Shown: positions 1-10,615 of the stretch, one piece after another
Position numbering within the stretch: the stretch's first letter is position 1
How the letters are laid out: each line of letters opens with the position of its first letter
DNA from: Thiotrichales bacterium
GTDB taxonomy: Bacteria > Pseudomonadota > Gammaproteobacteria > Beggiatoales > Beggiatoaceae
Reading direction: 5' to 3'
Assembly (NCBI GenBank): GCA_016744475.1
Contig: JADGEH010000014.1
Location: 31,264-71,706, forward strand
Length of the DNA: 40,443 nucleotides
The notes under the pieces: generated by a model
What the model saw: only the letters and a program-made list of their open reading frames with translations
What the model was told of the DNA's origin: nothing
Database searches by the model: none
Program-made: the position numbers and the translations under genes

Positions 1-1
1 G

Positions 2-3000
2 GATACTGATACCTTATCTGAGTTGAACTTAGAAGATAGTGCTGTACTCGACACAGAGGATGCGCTTGTCATTTCTGAGCTATCTGAATCAATAACTGAC
101 ATACAGAACATAGAGTCAAACCTACCCACTGAAGAAACAGGTGCAAATGAATCACATCTACTTGAACATGTACCGAGCATATTTTCTAACTTATCAGAAA
201 TACTTGTAAATGTATCTGAGCAGCTATCAACATCTCTAGAAATAATTATATCAGCAGAAGATGATAGTGAATCTTTATTAGAAGCTGTTGGGCAGTATAC
301 AGAGCACTTGCAAGATATTTGGATGCCCGTTGAAAATGCTGGTCTAACTGGTTTAGATCAAGTATGTGGCTTCTTAAATGAAAATATTATGATGTTGAGT
401 ATGCAAACACAAGCTCTAAGGCAAGAAGCTCATATTGCTGTAGAAACTTGGCCTGCATTGGTATTAGATTATTTGCTATCTCCCGCTGAAGGAACTCCTG
501 CATTAACAAAGCATTTATTAGGTAATACTTGGCCTATACCTTTATCTAATGAGCAATCCGAAAACCTTTTGTTGGAATTATTAACATTTAATGACACAGC
601 AAAGACTGTGATAGAAAACCCTGAAAATAATGAAGAAAGTTTTAAACAAAACCAGAAAAAAGATATTGTAGAAGCCTCACCAGTTAATGAAAATGACACT
701 CTATCTGAGACATTAGCCCCTTTAACTGAGGTATTAACAATATGCATTGAACCATTGTCTGATTCATTGAATGCGTTAATTGAAGCTGAAGATGAAAGTG
801 AGGAATTATTAGAAGCTGCTTCAAGTTACACTGAAGCTTTGCAACCCTTGCAAGATGCGATTGATAATATACCACTTCCTCAATTGCAATCTCTCTGTGA
901 TTTTCTAAATGAGAATATACTAGCATTAGGCATGCAGTCAAAAGGTGAACGCTATTTAGCACAAACGAATTTTTCAACTTGGCCTGGGTTATTATTAGAT
1001 TATTGTCTATTGCCTGAAGAAGAATTAGAAACGCTAACAGGTTTTTTACGTGATTCACAATGGCCGATGCCTATGACTGATGAGCAAGCCAGTCATTTGC
1101 AATTCGAACTATTAAATGTCCCCACCTCTAAAATTACTACAGTTGAAGAAATCGACATAACGTCTCCAGATGTTTCTATTATAGAAACAATAGAGATTGA
1201 TTTGGGTGATCCTGAACGGATTGAAACCCTGAGTGCTGCATTAATGAATGCAGCGGAAGCTTTATCTACAGCGCTTGAGAGCTTTGTATCCATGGATAAT
1301 TCAAACGAACTTTTCTTTGAGGCTCTGGAAACTTATAGTACCCACTTGCAAGAAATTCTGGATGCATCAGAGCAAGCTGGGCTAATGGGTTTGCAGGATG
1401 TTTGCGCCTTTATCAATGACAACTTGATTGCATTAAGTGCTGAAGAAACTGAACGGCGTCAAGTAGCGCATGAGCAACTAGAGCAGTGGCCTATGCTGGT
1501 GCTTAATTATTTAACTGCACCCAATGAATCTGTTGAGCCATTAATTGAGTTGTTGCAAAATCCTGGCTGGATTTCCCCCCTATCTGAAGAACAAAGCCAT
1601 ATTCTAATAGCCTCTTTGCAGCAAGGTTCTTCTCTTGATGTATCAACAGACGAGGATATAGAAGCTATCGAGGATTCTTCTGAAGAAATAGAAGAATCTG
1701 AAGTTGCAGAAGTTGAAATGCCAGACAGTGGTGAAATTTCTCTAGGTAACAGCGAAATGCTGGAAATGCTGCGTGGAGAAATTGAGGATGCAAAAGAGGA
1801 TTTGGCAGATAATTTAGTCAAATTCTGTACTCTCAGCAATGATGATGAGTCATTTACAGAAGCGACTGAAAATTATAGTGAATTAGTCGGTCGTTTAGCC
1901 ATGGCTGCTGAGATGGTAGGCCTAGCAGGACTTCAAGAAGTTTGTGAGTTAATTAATACCAATGTGATGGAATTGGCCACTCGCGATAAAGCTTCCAGAA
2001 CGGCTGCACAAGCAGCACTAGAAAAATGGCCAGTGTTAGTCAATGCTTACCTTGAGGCTCCTAGTGATAACGTCATTGCACTGTTAAATCATTTACGGGA
2101 AGATGATTGGCCTGCACCTTTACCTGATGAAAAAGCTCACCAGCTTTTAAATAACCTATCCCAAAGTTCAGGTGGAATGGCTGATGCTGAAGATGATGAG
2201 CCTTCTCGAGAAACTAATGCTAAACCCGAAGATGTTGTTCTTTCTCCCCCTGAAGATACTAACCCTGAGTTATTAGCAGCTTTCTTAGAAGAAGCTCCAC
2301 AAAATGCGGCTGAACTTTCTGCTACATTACAAAAAATCGTCATTGCTCCAGAACCTGAAGACGTTAAATTAGCACAGCGTATTGCTCATACTCTAAAGGG
2401 TTCTGCCAATATTATTGGCATTAAAGGCATAGCCAGCCTTGCTCATCATTTAGAAGACATACTCGAATATTTGTTTGAAAATGCGGTTCCACCACCTAAG
2501 CCTTTGACCGATACAATGATTGAAGCAGCTGATACGCTGGAAATCATGGTTGAAGTGCTTTTAGGTCAAGAAGACCCACCAGATAATGCCGTTGCACTCC
2601 TACAAGAAATTCTGGATTGGGCAAACCGCATTGATAAAGGAGAATTAGATGTTAGTGAAGAAGAGCTTGCTAAGCGTAAGGCCGAAATTGCTTCATTAGC
2701 CGCTGCTGCACCTCCTGCCGCCGCACCTAACATGGCTGCGGGAGCCGCCGCACAGTCAGCACCTACCGCAGCAGGTGAAGCGGAACAAACTTTAAGAGTT
2801 CCGACCCGCACAATTGATGAGCTTTTGCGCTTAGTAGGGGAAATGTCTATTTCTATTGGACAGATTCAAGAGCGTTTACGTCTGGCAATGCAAAGCACTA
2901 AATCTTTAAATGAACAAGAGATGTTAATGCAGCAAAAAAGTTATGACTTAGAGACATTGGTTGATGTCCAGGATGTTTCTGGACGTGCTCGACACCGACA

Positions 3001-4636
3001 GATTGGTGGTGGAATTGAAGAAGAAGAGGTGGTGGTTGAAGAAAATAAAAGTGATTTTGATTCTCTAGAATTTGAACAATATAATGAATTACATAGTTTG
3101 ACTCATAGCTTTATTGAAACCATTGCTGATTCACGAGAAGTGAGTGGTTCCATTTTGAGCGATTTATCCAATTTAGATGGGATGTTTATTACACAAGAAC
3201 GTTTGCAAAAACAACTGCAACAGATCGTGATGACTACTCGTATGGTGCCCATTAAAAGTGTTGCTGCACGTCTTGAACGTATTGTACGCCAGACTTGCCG
3301 TTCTACTAATAAACAAGCGCAATTTGGTGTACTAGGCGGTGATTTATTAATGGATGGTGATGTTTTAAATAAACTCACCGATCCTTTGCTGCATATTTTA
3401 CGTAACTCAGTGGATCATGGATTGGAAATGCCTGAAGAACGTGTTCAAGCAGGTAAGTCTGAATCAGGTTCTGTGGTATTAAATTGTTTCCGGCAAGGGA
3501 ATAATATTGTTGTACGCTGCGAAGATGATGGCAAAGGCTTAAATTATGAACGTATTAGAGAGATTGCTATTGAACGAGGTTTAATTAAAGAGAACCAAGA
3601 GCTTAGCAATAAAGAATTAGGTCGTTTAATCTTTCTCGCAGGCTTTTCAACTAAGGGTGGTGTCACACAAATATCTGGACGTGGCGTAGGTATGGATGTG
3701 GTTCACACGGGTATTTTAGAATTAAAAGGCAGCGTTGATATTGATTCTATTCCTGGTCATGGTACTGCTATCAGTTTGACTTTACCGATGTCTTTGGTAA
3801 CAGAACATGTTTTATTAGTCAGTGTGGGTAAAGACCGTTATGCATTACCCACTAGCCATTTGACTCAGGCTTTAGCGGCTGATTCAGGGGAATTCCGAAG
3901 TATTGGGGATAACATTAGTTTCCACATGGATAAAAATGCTTACCCAGTAACAACTTTGGGTGCATTGTTAAATATACCCAATATAGAACCTGTTACAGAA
4001 AATGAAATGCGTCCGCTGATATTGGTACATGAAGAAGGGAAAACCACCGCTGTATTAGTGGATACCTTACTTGATAGTCGTGACCTAGTGGCTAAAAGTA
4101 TGGGTAAATATTTAAAGAAAATTCGAGGCGTGTCTGGTGCTTCAATTTTAGGTGATGGTAGTGTTGTTGCATTATTAGATATACCTGGATTATTACGTTC
4201 TCCTTCTACAAACTTAATGTCCTCAGCATCTTCAAGCAGTAGTGATGCAGGGGTCATGGCTGATATGGCTATTCCTCATATTATGATCGTGGATGATTCA
4301 TTGAGTGTTCGTAAATCATTATCTCAATTAGTTGAAGATGAAGGTTATGAAACTATTTTGGCAAAAGATGGGTTAGAAGCTGTAGAAATGGTCAGCCAGA
4401 AAAAACCCAATGTTATGTTGGTAGATATGGAAATGCCTCGTATGAATGGCATTGAACTCACTGCTCATATTCGAGCCAATGAAGCCACTAAAGACATTCC
4501 TATTTTTATGATTACTTCTCGTACCACAGAAAAGCATCGCAATTTAGCCAAAGATGCTGGCGTTACTCGTTATCTGACTAAGCCTTATCAAGACACTGAG
4601 TTGGCTAGTTATATCAGCGAAGCCTTGGGACGTTAG
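2..4636 (+). CDS. chpA: ChpA/PilL-like chemotaxis hybrid histidine kinase, 5' end outside window
   Basis: Large CheA-family kinase of the type that controls type IV pilus or surface signalling. The frame is open to the window edge, so the N-terminus is missing; the TTG at 23 is only the first internal start, and residues below count from it. Four similar modules of about 150-170 residues (roughly 45-190, 225-370, 400-550, 575-730) share a GL.GLQ.VC.F.N.N core, an E.WP.L...YL motif and a W..P segment. They look like degenerate Hpt-type domains without phosphorylatable His. One true Hpt follows (AHTLKGSANI, H789), then an Ala/Pro linker, the CheA dimerisation and ATPase domains (N-box HILRNSVDHGLE near 1125, EDDGKG, GRGVGMDV), a CheW-like domain near 1260-1400, and a receiver domain with phosphoacceptor D1468 and the KPY lysine. 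Two CheW-like genes follow closely. The class is secure; the chpA name rests on architecture and neighbours. Confidence 0.9.
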   Translation, partial: DTDTLSELNLEDSAVLDTEDALVISELSESITDIQNIESNLPTEETGANESHLLEHVPSIFSNLSEILVNVSEQLSTSLEIIISAEDDSESLLEAVGQYTEHLQDIWMPVENAGLTGLDQVCGFLNENIMMLSMQTQALRQEAHIAVETWPALVLDYLLSPAEGTPALTKHLLGNTWPIPLSNEQSENLLLELLTFNDTAKTVIENPENNEESFKQNQKKDIVEASPVNENDTLSETLAPLTEVLTICIEPLSDSLNALIEAEDESEELLEAASSYTEALQPLQDAIDNIPLPQLQSLCDFLNENILALGMQSKGERYLAQTNFSTWPGLLLDYCLLPEEELETLTGFLRDSQWPMPMTDEQASHLQFELLNVPTSKITTVEEIDITSPDVSIIETIEIDLGDPERIETLSAALMNAAEALSTALESFVSMDNSNELFFEALETYSTHLQEILDASEQAGLMGLQDVCAFINDNLIALSAEETERRQVAHEQLEQWPMLVLNYLTAPNESVEPLIELLQNPGWISPLSEEQSHILIASLQQGSSLDVSTDEDIEAIEDSSEEIEESEVAEVEMPDSGEISLGNSEMLEMLRGEIEDAKEDLADNLVKFCTLSNDDESFTEATENYSELVGRLAMAAEMVGLAGLQEVCELINTNVMELATRDKASRTAAQAALEKWPVLVNAYLEAPSDNVIALLNHLREDDWPAPLPDEKAHQLLNNLSQSSGGMADAEDDEPSRETNAKPEDVVLSPPEDTNPELLAAFLEEAPQNAAELSATLQKIVIAPEPEDVKLAQRIAHTLKGSANIIGIKGIASLAHHLEDILEYLFENAVPPPKPLTDTMIEAADTLEIMVEVLLGQEDPPDNAVALLQEILDWANRIDKGELDVSEEELAKRKAEIASLAAAAPPAAAPNMAAGAAAQSAPTAAGEAEQTLRVPTRTIDELLRLVGEMSISIGQIQERLRLAMQSTKSLNEQEMLMQQKSYDLETLVDVQDVSGRARHRQIGGGIEEEEVVVEENKSDFDSLEFEQYNELHSLTHSFIETIADSREVSGSILSDLSNLDGMFITQERLQKQLQQIVMTTRMVPIKSVAARLERIVRQTCRSTNKQAQFGVLGGDLLMDGDVLNKLTDPLLHILRNSVDHGLEMPEERVQAGKSESGSVVLNCFRQGNNIVVRCEDDGKGLNYERIREIAIERGLIKENQELSNKELGRLIFLAGFSTKGGVTQISGRGVGMDVVHTGILELKGSVDIDSIPGHGTAISLTLPMSLVTEHVLLVSVGKDRYALPTSHLTQALAADSGEFRSIGDNISFHMDKNAYPVTTLGALLNIPNIEPVTENEMRPLILVHEEGKTTAVLVDTLLDSRDLVAKSMGKYLKKIRGVSGASILGDGSVVALLDIPGLLRSPSTNLMSSASSSSSDAGVMADMAIPHIMIVDDSLSVRKSLSQLVEDEGYETILAKDGLEAVEMVSQKKPNVMLVDMEMPRMNGIELTAHIRANEATKDIPIFMITSRTTEKHRNLAKDAGVTRYLTKPYQDTELASYISEALGR

Positions 4637-4672
4637 GTTTAACTTAAGGCGCATCTAGCGTGGGCGGCAACT

Positions 4673-5251
4673 ATGGCTATTATTGAATTTTATGTCATGC
4701 TCACTTTTGACAACATGAAACTGTTGGTTAAACAGAAGGAAATTCGTGTTGTGGAGGTCATTGAGGATGTTGAAACCTCAGTGAAAACCGAGGAATCACT
4801 CGCTGGCATTATGGGTTGGATTAGTCACGGTGAGCAGCAATTTCCTGTATTTAGCTTGTCTGATGAATTAGAAATTCTCGACTATCTTCCTGCAAAACGG
4901 GCACTGTGTGTATTATTGGAAGCTGGGGTTGATGCCATTTTTGGTGTCACCTGTGAAGAGGTTGTTTCGCTAGATCATTTGCCTCATTTACTGGTTTATC
5001 CCATGCCAGATGCCATGTTTTCTGTCCACTCGCCTTTGCATCATCTCGCTATTTATCAAGAAAAAGAAATTGCCTGCATTACTGACAGCGAATCTCTTTT
5101 GGGCTATTTAAGTGCTTATGCTGAAGCGCACATGGCTGAAATTGAAGAACATGAAGATAGGTTTGAGCATCAAGATGATGATATAGAACCTGTTATTGTG
5201 ACAGATAATGAAGATAAAGCAGATATTGATGCCTCTGCTTTGATTGTGTAA
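4673..5251 (+). CDS. CheW-like adaptor protein with acidic C-terminal tail
   Basis: 192 residues, 36 nt after the ChpA-like kinase gene. Residues about 5-145 match the CheW-like fold by pattern: a beta-rich N-terminus, LAGIMGWISHGEQQFPVFSLSDEL (a version of the CheW P.INL segment) and a second half around ALCVLLEAGVDAIFGV. CheW proteins couple receptors to CheA kinases in the cytoplasm, so this is probably an adaptor of the upstream kinase. The last 40 residues are very acidic, with runs of D and E, which is unusual for a plain CheW and may be a flexible tail. Divergence from canonical CheW is large, so the exact role is inferred mainly from position. Confidence 0.7.
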   Translation: MAIIEFYVMLTFDNMKLLVKQKEIRVVEVIEDVETSVKTEESLAGIMGWISHGEQQFPVFSLSDELEILDYLPAKRALCVLLEAGVDAIFGVTCEEVVSLDHLPHLLVYPMPDAMFSVHSPLHHLAIYQEKEIACITDSESLLGYLSAYAEAHMAEIEEHEDRFEHQDDDIEPVIVTDNEDKADIDASALIV

Positions 5252-5351
5252 TCTGGGCTTACGTCATTCAATCACTGTGTTTTAATATGCCGAGTCGTTT
5301 TGATACCGATGAATATAATTTTTCCAATGCATAGACAGCACGGAGCATTAG

Positions 5352-5873
5352 ATGGAGATTGACATTGCGCCTTATGGCGTAGCCGCGCAGGAAAAAGCCA
5401 ATAAAGTCCCTTCAGTGCGGGCTTGGCTATTAGATTTAGGTCACAATCATTGGGCTGCATTGCCTTTGCATGAAATGTCACAAGTGCTTTTATCACCAGA
5501 ATTATCTTCCATTCCTTTAGCCCCCCATCATTGCCGAGATGTTTTGATTTTTGAAAAACGTATTTTACCCGTCATTAATGTTGCCGCTTTCATTCTAGGT
5601 ACGGACATAGCCATAGCCGCAGAAGAAGATAAGATTATTGGTTTAACGGTCTATCAAAAAGCACCGAAAGAACAATTGATTTATGCGGCGATTCATTTAG
5701 ACAATATGCCAACGGTTATTGAAGTGGAAGATTCACAATTAACTGATTTGCCTGCAAATGAACCTACATGGTCAGCATTATCCCTTTCCTGTTTTAGCTA
5801 TGAAGAACATACCGTGCCTATATTGAATTTAGCGGCTTTATACTCATCAGAGATTGCGACTGAATTCGCATAA
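5352..5873 (+). CDS. CheW-like protein, ChpC type
   Basis: 173 residues with a CheW-like fold: VRAWLLDLGHNHWAALPLHEMSQVL (first beta segments), a VLIFEKRILPVINVAAFIL segment equivalent to the CheW P.INL region, and a closing PILNLAALY. It is the second adaptor-like gene after the ChpA-like kinase, matching the chpA-chpC arrangement of the Pseudomonas pilus chemosensory cluster, where ChpC is a CheW homologue. A possible GGAG-type ribosome site (cggag) lies about 11 nt before the ATG. The 100-nt gap to the previous gene shows no clear terminator, so co-transcription is likely. ChpC identity is inferred from synteny and not from diagnostic residues. Confidence 0.68.
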   Translation: MEIDIAPYGVAAQEKANKVPSVRAWLLDLGHNHWAALPLHEMSQVLLSPELSSIPLAPHHCRDVLIFEKRILPVINVAAFILGTDIAIAAEEDKIIGLTVYQKAPKEQLIYAAIHLDNMPTVIEVEDSQLTDLPANEPTWSALSLSCFSYEEHTVPILNLAALYSSEIATEFA

Positions 5874-5893
5874 GCTCTCATATCGATAATCCC

Positions 5894-7348
5894 ATGCATG
5901 TTTTATTTGTCACTTCCGAAGCCTATCCCGTCGTAAAAACGGGAGGATTGGCTGATGTAAGCGGTGCTTTGCCAGCGGCTTTGCGCCAATTAGGCGTAGA
6001 CGTGCGTTTATTATTGCCCGGTTATACCTGTGTATTAGATGCTATTAGCACGCACGATACAGGCGTGGTATTGCCTTTATTGCCTGATGTGGAGGCGGCT
6101 CATGTACGATTGGGCAAAATGCCCGATGGTGAAACGCCGGTGTATGTGCTGGATTGCCCTTCATTGTATCGCCGAAGTGGTGATCCTTATCATGATGAAC
6201 AAGGGCTTGAATGGCCTGATAATCATTTGCGCTTTGCAGCTTTATCAAAAGCTGCTGCTTTGTTAGCCAGTCCTAATATCGCCTTAAAATTAAAATTTCA
6301 GCCTGAACTCATCCATTGTAATGATTGGCAAACAGCACTCACGCCTGCCTATCAGCACTACATGTCCAGTGTTCAACGCCCTGTTTTGTTAAGTATTCAT
6401 AACATGGCTTACCAAGGCGTTTTCGCACCTAAATCACTGCCCGCTCTGGGATTGCCTTGGGAAAGTTTCAGTGTGCAAGGCTTAGAATTTTATGGTTCTG
6501 TGTCTTTTCTAAAAGCCGGATTATTTTATGCGGACTGGTTAAATACCGTCAGTTCTACTTATGCCCAAGAAATCCAAACTAAAGACTTTGGCTATGGTTT
6601 ACAAGGTTTATTGCAACATCGCCAAGATCATCTGAGTGGCCTACTCAACGGCATTGATATACAACAATGGAATCCCGCGACGGATAAATGCTTGTTTGCG
6701 AATTATGATGCCGAAGATTTAAGCGGCAAAGCCGAGAATAAACAAGCATTGCAGCAGCAATTAGGGTTAGCCGTTGAACCCGATGCCCCCTTGCTAGGCT
6801 GCATTACGCGCCTCACAGAACAAAAAGGGATTGATTGGGTGGTTCAGGTGTTGCCAGACATTCTTGCAGAAGGTGCTCAGTTCGTGATTCTGGGTAGCGG
6901 TGATAGTAAACTTGAACAAGCTCTCACCCGTTTAGCACACGCTTACCCGCAGCAAATCAGTGTGACGTTAGGCTATCATGAGACTTTATCTCACCGCATT
7001 GAAGCCGCCGCTGATATATTCCTCATGCCCTCTCGTTTTGAACCTTGTGGTCTCAATCAAATGTACAGTATGCGTTATGGCACTTTACCCATTGTGCGCC
7101 GCACTGGCGGATTAGCGGATACGGTTATACCTGTCACCCCTGCTCATATTGATCAGCACACCGCCACAGGTTTTGTCTTTGAATCACCCAATGCAGAAGC
7201 ACTTTTGCAAACGGTGCAATATGCCTTGGTGGTTTATCGCCATAAAGCACTCTGGAGAATGCTCCAACGCAACGCTATGCAGCGTGATTTCAGTTGGCAA
7301 CACAGTGCTCAAGCCTACTTTAAGCTTTATCAACAATTATCAGCCTAA
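5894..7348 (+). CDS. glgA: Glycogen synthase (ADP-glucose type, GT5)
   Basis: Transfers glucose from ADP-glucose to the growing alpha-1,4-glucan. It is 484 residues long, close to the usual 475-490. Visible family marks are the N-terminal nucleotide-sugar motif KTGGLADV (K15), HNMAYQG, the hinge TRLTEQKGID, and the C-terminal SRFEPCGLNQMYSMRYG segment carrying the E-x7-E type active site, followed by RRTGGLADT. The ATG at 5894 gives the classic MHVLFVTSEAYP start. It begins 20 nt after the ChpC-like gene and ends 3 nt before folA, so it may be read through from the chemosensory genes; other glg genes are absent. No strong Shine-Dalgarno is visible. Confidence 0.96.
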   Translation: MHVLFVTSEAYPVVKTGGLADVSGALPAALRQLGVDVRLLLPGYTCVLDAISTHDTGVVLPLLPDVEAAHVRLGKMPDGETPVYVLDCPSLYRRSGDPYHDEQGLEWPDNHLRFAALSKAAALLASPNIALKLKFQPELIHCNDWQTALTPAYQHYMSSVQRPVLLSIHNMAYQGVFAPKSLPALGLPWESFSVQGLEFYGSVSFLKAGLFYADWLNTVSSTYAQEIQTKDFGYGLQGLLQHRQDHLSGLLNGIDIQQWNPATDKCLFANYDAEDLSGKAENKQALQQQLGLAVEPDAPLLGCITRLTEQKGIDWVVQVLPDILAEGAQFVILGSGDSKLEQALTRLAHAYPQQISVTLGYHETLSHRIEAAADIFLMPSRFEPCGLNQMYSMRYGTLPIVRRTGGLADTVIPVTPAHIDQHTATGFVFESPNAEALLQTVQYALVVYRHKALWRMLQRNAMQRDFSWQHSAQAYFKLYQQLSA

Positions 7349-7351
7349 GCC

Positions 7352-7834
7352 ATGCCCACCTTTTCCATTGTGGTCGCTATGAGTCAGACCCGCGTGATCG
7401 GCGACCAAAACCAACTGCCCTGGCATTTACCCGCAGACCTACAACATTTCAAGCAGCTCACCTTGGGTAAACCCATTCTCATGGGACGCAAAACCTTTGA
7501 ATCCATTGGTCGTCCATTACCGGGGCGCAGAAACTTAGTGCTCACTCGACAAACTGATCTGCACTTACCCGGTTGTGAAATGATTCATGCCGTCAGCGAA
7601 TTGGATCATTTTAATGATGAGATCATGGTGATAGGCGGCGCAGAGATTTATCGCCAGTTTTTGCCACACACTCAAACTTTACATATCACATGGGTTCATG
7701 GAACATTCCACGGCGATGCCTGGTTTCCAGCATTTAATCAACAACAATGGCAACGTCAGCAATGCAAGGATTTTCAGGCTGATGAACGCCACGCCTATGC
7801 CTATCGTTTTGAAACACTGATAAAAGCACGTTAA
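7352..7834 (+). CDS. folA: Dihydrofolate reductase
   Basis: Reduces dihydrofolate to tetrahydrofolate with NADPH. 160 residues, a normal length for chromosomal type I DHFR. The N-terminal IVVAMSQTRVIGDQNQLPWHLPADLQHFK holds the substrate-site acidic residue (D of PADL) and the LPWHLP loop. GRKTFESIGRPLPGRRN is the NADPH-binding signature, and VIGGAEIYRQF is the second cofactor segment. The start codon is 3 nt after the glgA stop, so translation is probably coupled; no separate promoter is evident. Confidence 0.97.
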   Translation: MPTFSIVVAMSQTRVIGDQNQLPWHLPADLQHFKQLTLGKPILMGRKTFESIGRPLPGRRNLVLTRQTDLHLPGCEMIHAVSELDHFNDEIMVIGGAEIYRQFLPHTQTLHITWVHGTFHGDAWFPAFNQQQWQRQQCKDFQADERHAYAYRFETLIKAR

Positions 7835-7852
7835 GGTTTGACTGATGTATTG

Positions 7853-7905
7853 ACGTTACGAAAAAGCAGAACATTTTTGTTCGCTTCACTCAGATCGCGT
7901 AACGT
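7853..7905 (+). promoter_or_regulatory. Structured leader upstream of serS
   Basis: An 8-bp perfect inverted repeat (ACGTTACG 7853-7860 and CGTAACGT 7898-7905) encloses a second hairpin (AGC-bulge-GAACA 7865-7873, loop TTTT, TGTTCGCT 7878-7885). No T-run follows, so it does not look like a simple terminator. It could be a folA terminator, an mRNA leader element of serS or an operator. Structure seen; function unknown. Confidence 0.35.
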
Positions 7906-7968
7906 GATATATCCTTTCTTCTCTCCTTAAAACCCACTGATTTTTTTTATGACACTGAATGTGAGTGA

Positions 7969-10127
<2,159 letters not shown>

Positions 10128-10229
10128 GAAACAATAGCGAGAGACAGCGGATTTGAGGCAGATTTTTTCATTTGAAGATAAAACCTTATTCCTCTCAAAA
10201 ATATCCACAGCCTCTAAAATACACGTATA

Positions 10230-10266
10230 CTTTGCAGGGTTAAATGCCGTATTTAACCCTGCAAAG
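10230..10266. repeat. Perfect 16-bp inverted repeat, 5-nt loop
   Basis: Arms CTTTGCAGGGTTAAAT (10230-10245) and its exact complement (10251-10266) flank GCCGT. No T-run follows on the plus strand, so a classical terminator is not obvious. It may be an extragenic palindrome or a stabilising 3' hairpin of the serS-cysM mRNA. Confidence 0.8.
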
Positions 10267-10423
10267 CATGACTTCTTCTCATACGATAAATAAACTTGAA
10301 GTGATTGAATGAACAACAGAGCGTCATATTGCTGGCTCTTGTAGCGAAGGCATTTTGGCCTCACATTAGAATGCTATTAGACTAGTCTATTTCAATATTG
10401 AAGCATCATATCCTTTCAAAAAC

Positions 10424-10440
10424 TGCTCAAATGAGCATTT
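10424..10440 (+). terminator. Weak candidate terminator after cysM
   Basis: Five-bp stem TGCTC/GAGCA with loop AAAT, flanked by AAAA (one bulge) and TTTT, followed by a T-rich stretch (TTATTTTTCTC). The stem is short and lies about 300 nt after cysM. Confidence 0.3.
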
Positions 10441-10486
10441 TGATGCTTATTTTTCTCTTCTTTTGCATAAAATCACAGAAAAATGC

Positions 10487-10515
10487 TTGATGTCATGCTT
10501 TTATAGCACAATAAT
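10487..10515 (+). promoter_or_regulatory. Candidate sigma-70 promoter of lon
   Basis: TTGATG at 10487-10492, a 17-nt spacer, and AATAAT at 10510-10515, about 100 nt before the lon start. The match is moderate (4/6 and 5/6). No convincing heat-shock promoter was found by eye. Confidence 0.4.
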
Positions 10516-10615
10516 GGCACTAAACTGCTATTTGAAATCATAAATCTTGCTTTTAAAGTATTATTTTGGCATTTAAAACTGAAAATGCCCTGTTTTCTCA
10601 TTAAGGAATAAACTC

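Larger units (their letters stand above)
10128..10615. other. 488-nt AT-rich intergenic region before lon
   Basis: No credible gene is seen here; the only sizeable frame, on the minus strand, overlaps the end of cysM and has no recognisable domain. The region contains a perfect 16-bp palindrome (10230-10266), a small hairpin (10424-10437) and a candidate promoter (10487-10515), described separately. Confidence 0.6.

Noticed and set aside
684..1058. 124-codon minus-strand frame inside the ChpA-like gene
   Set aside because: Shadow frame opposite conserved repeat modules; no family pattern.
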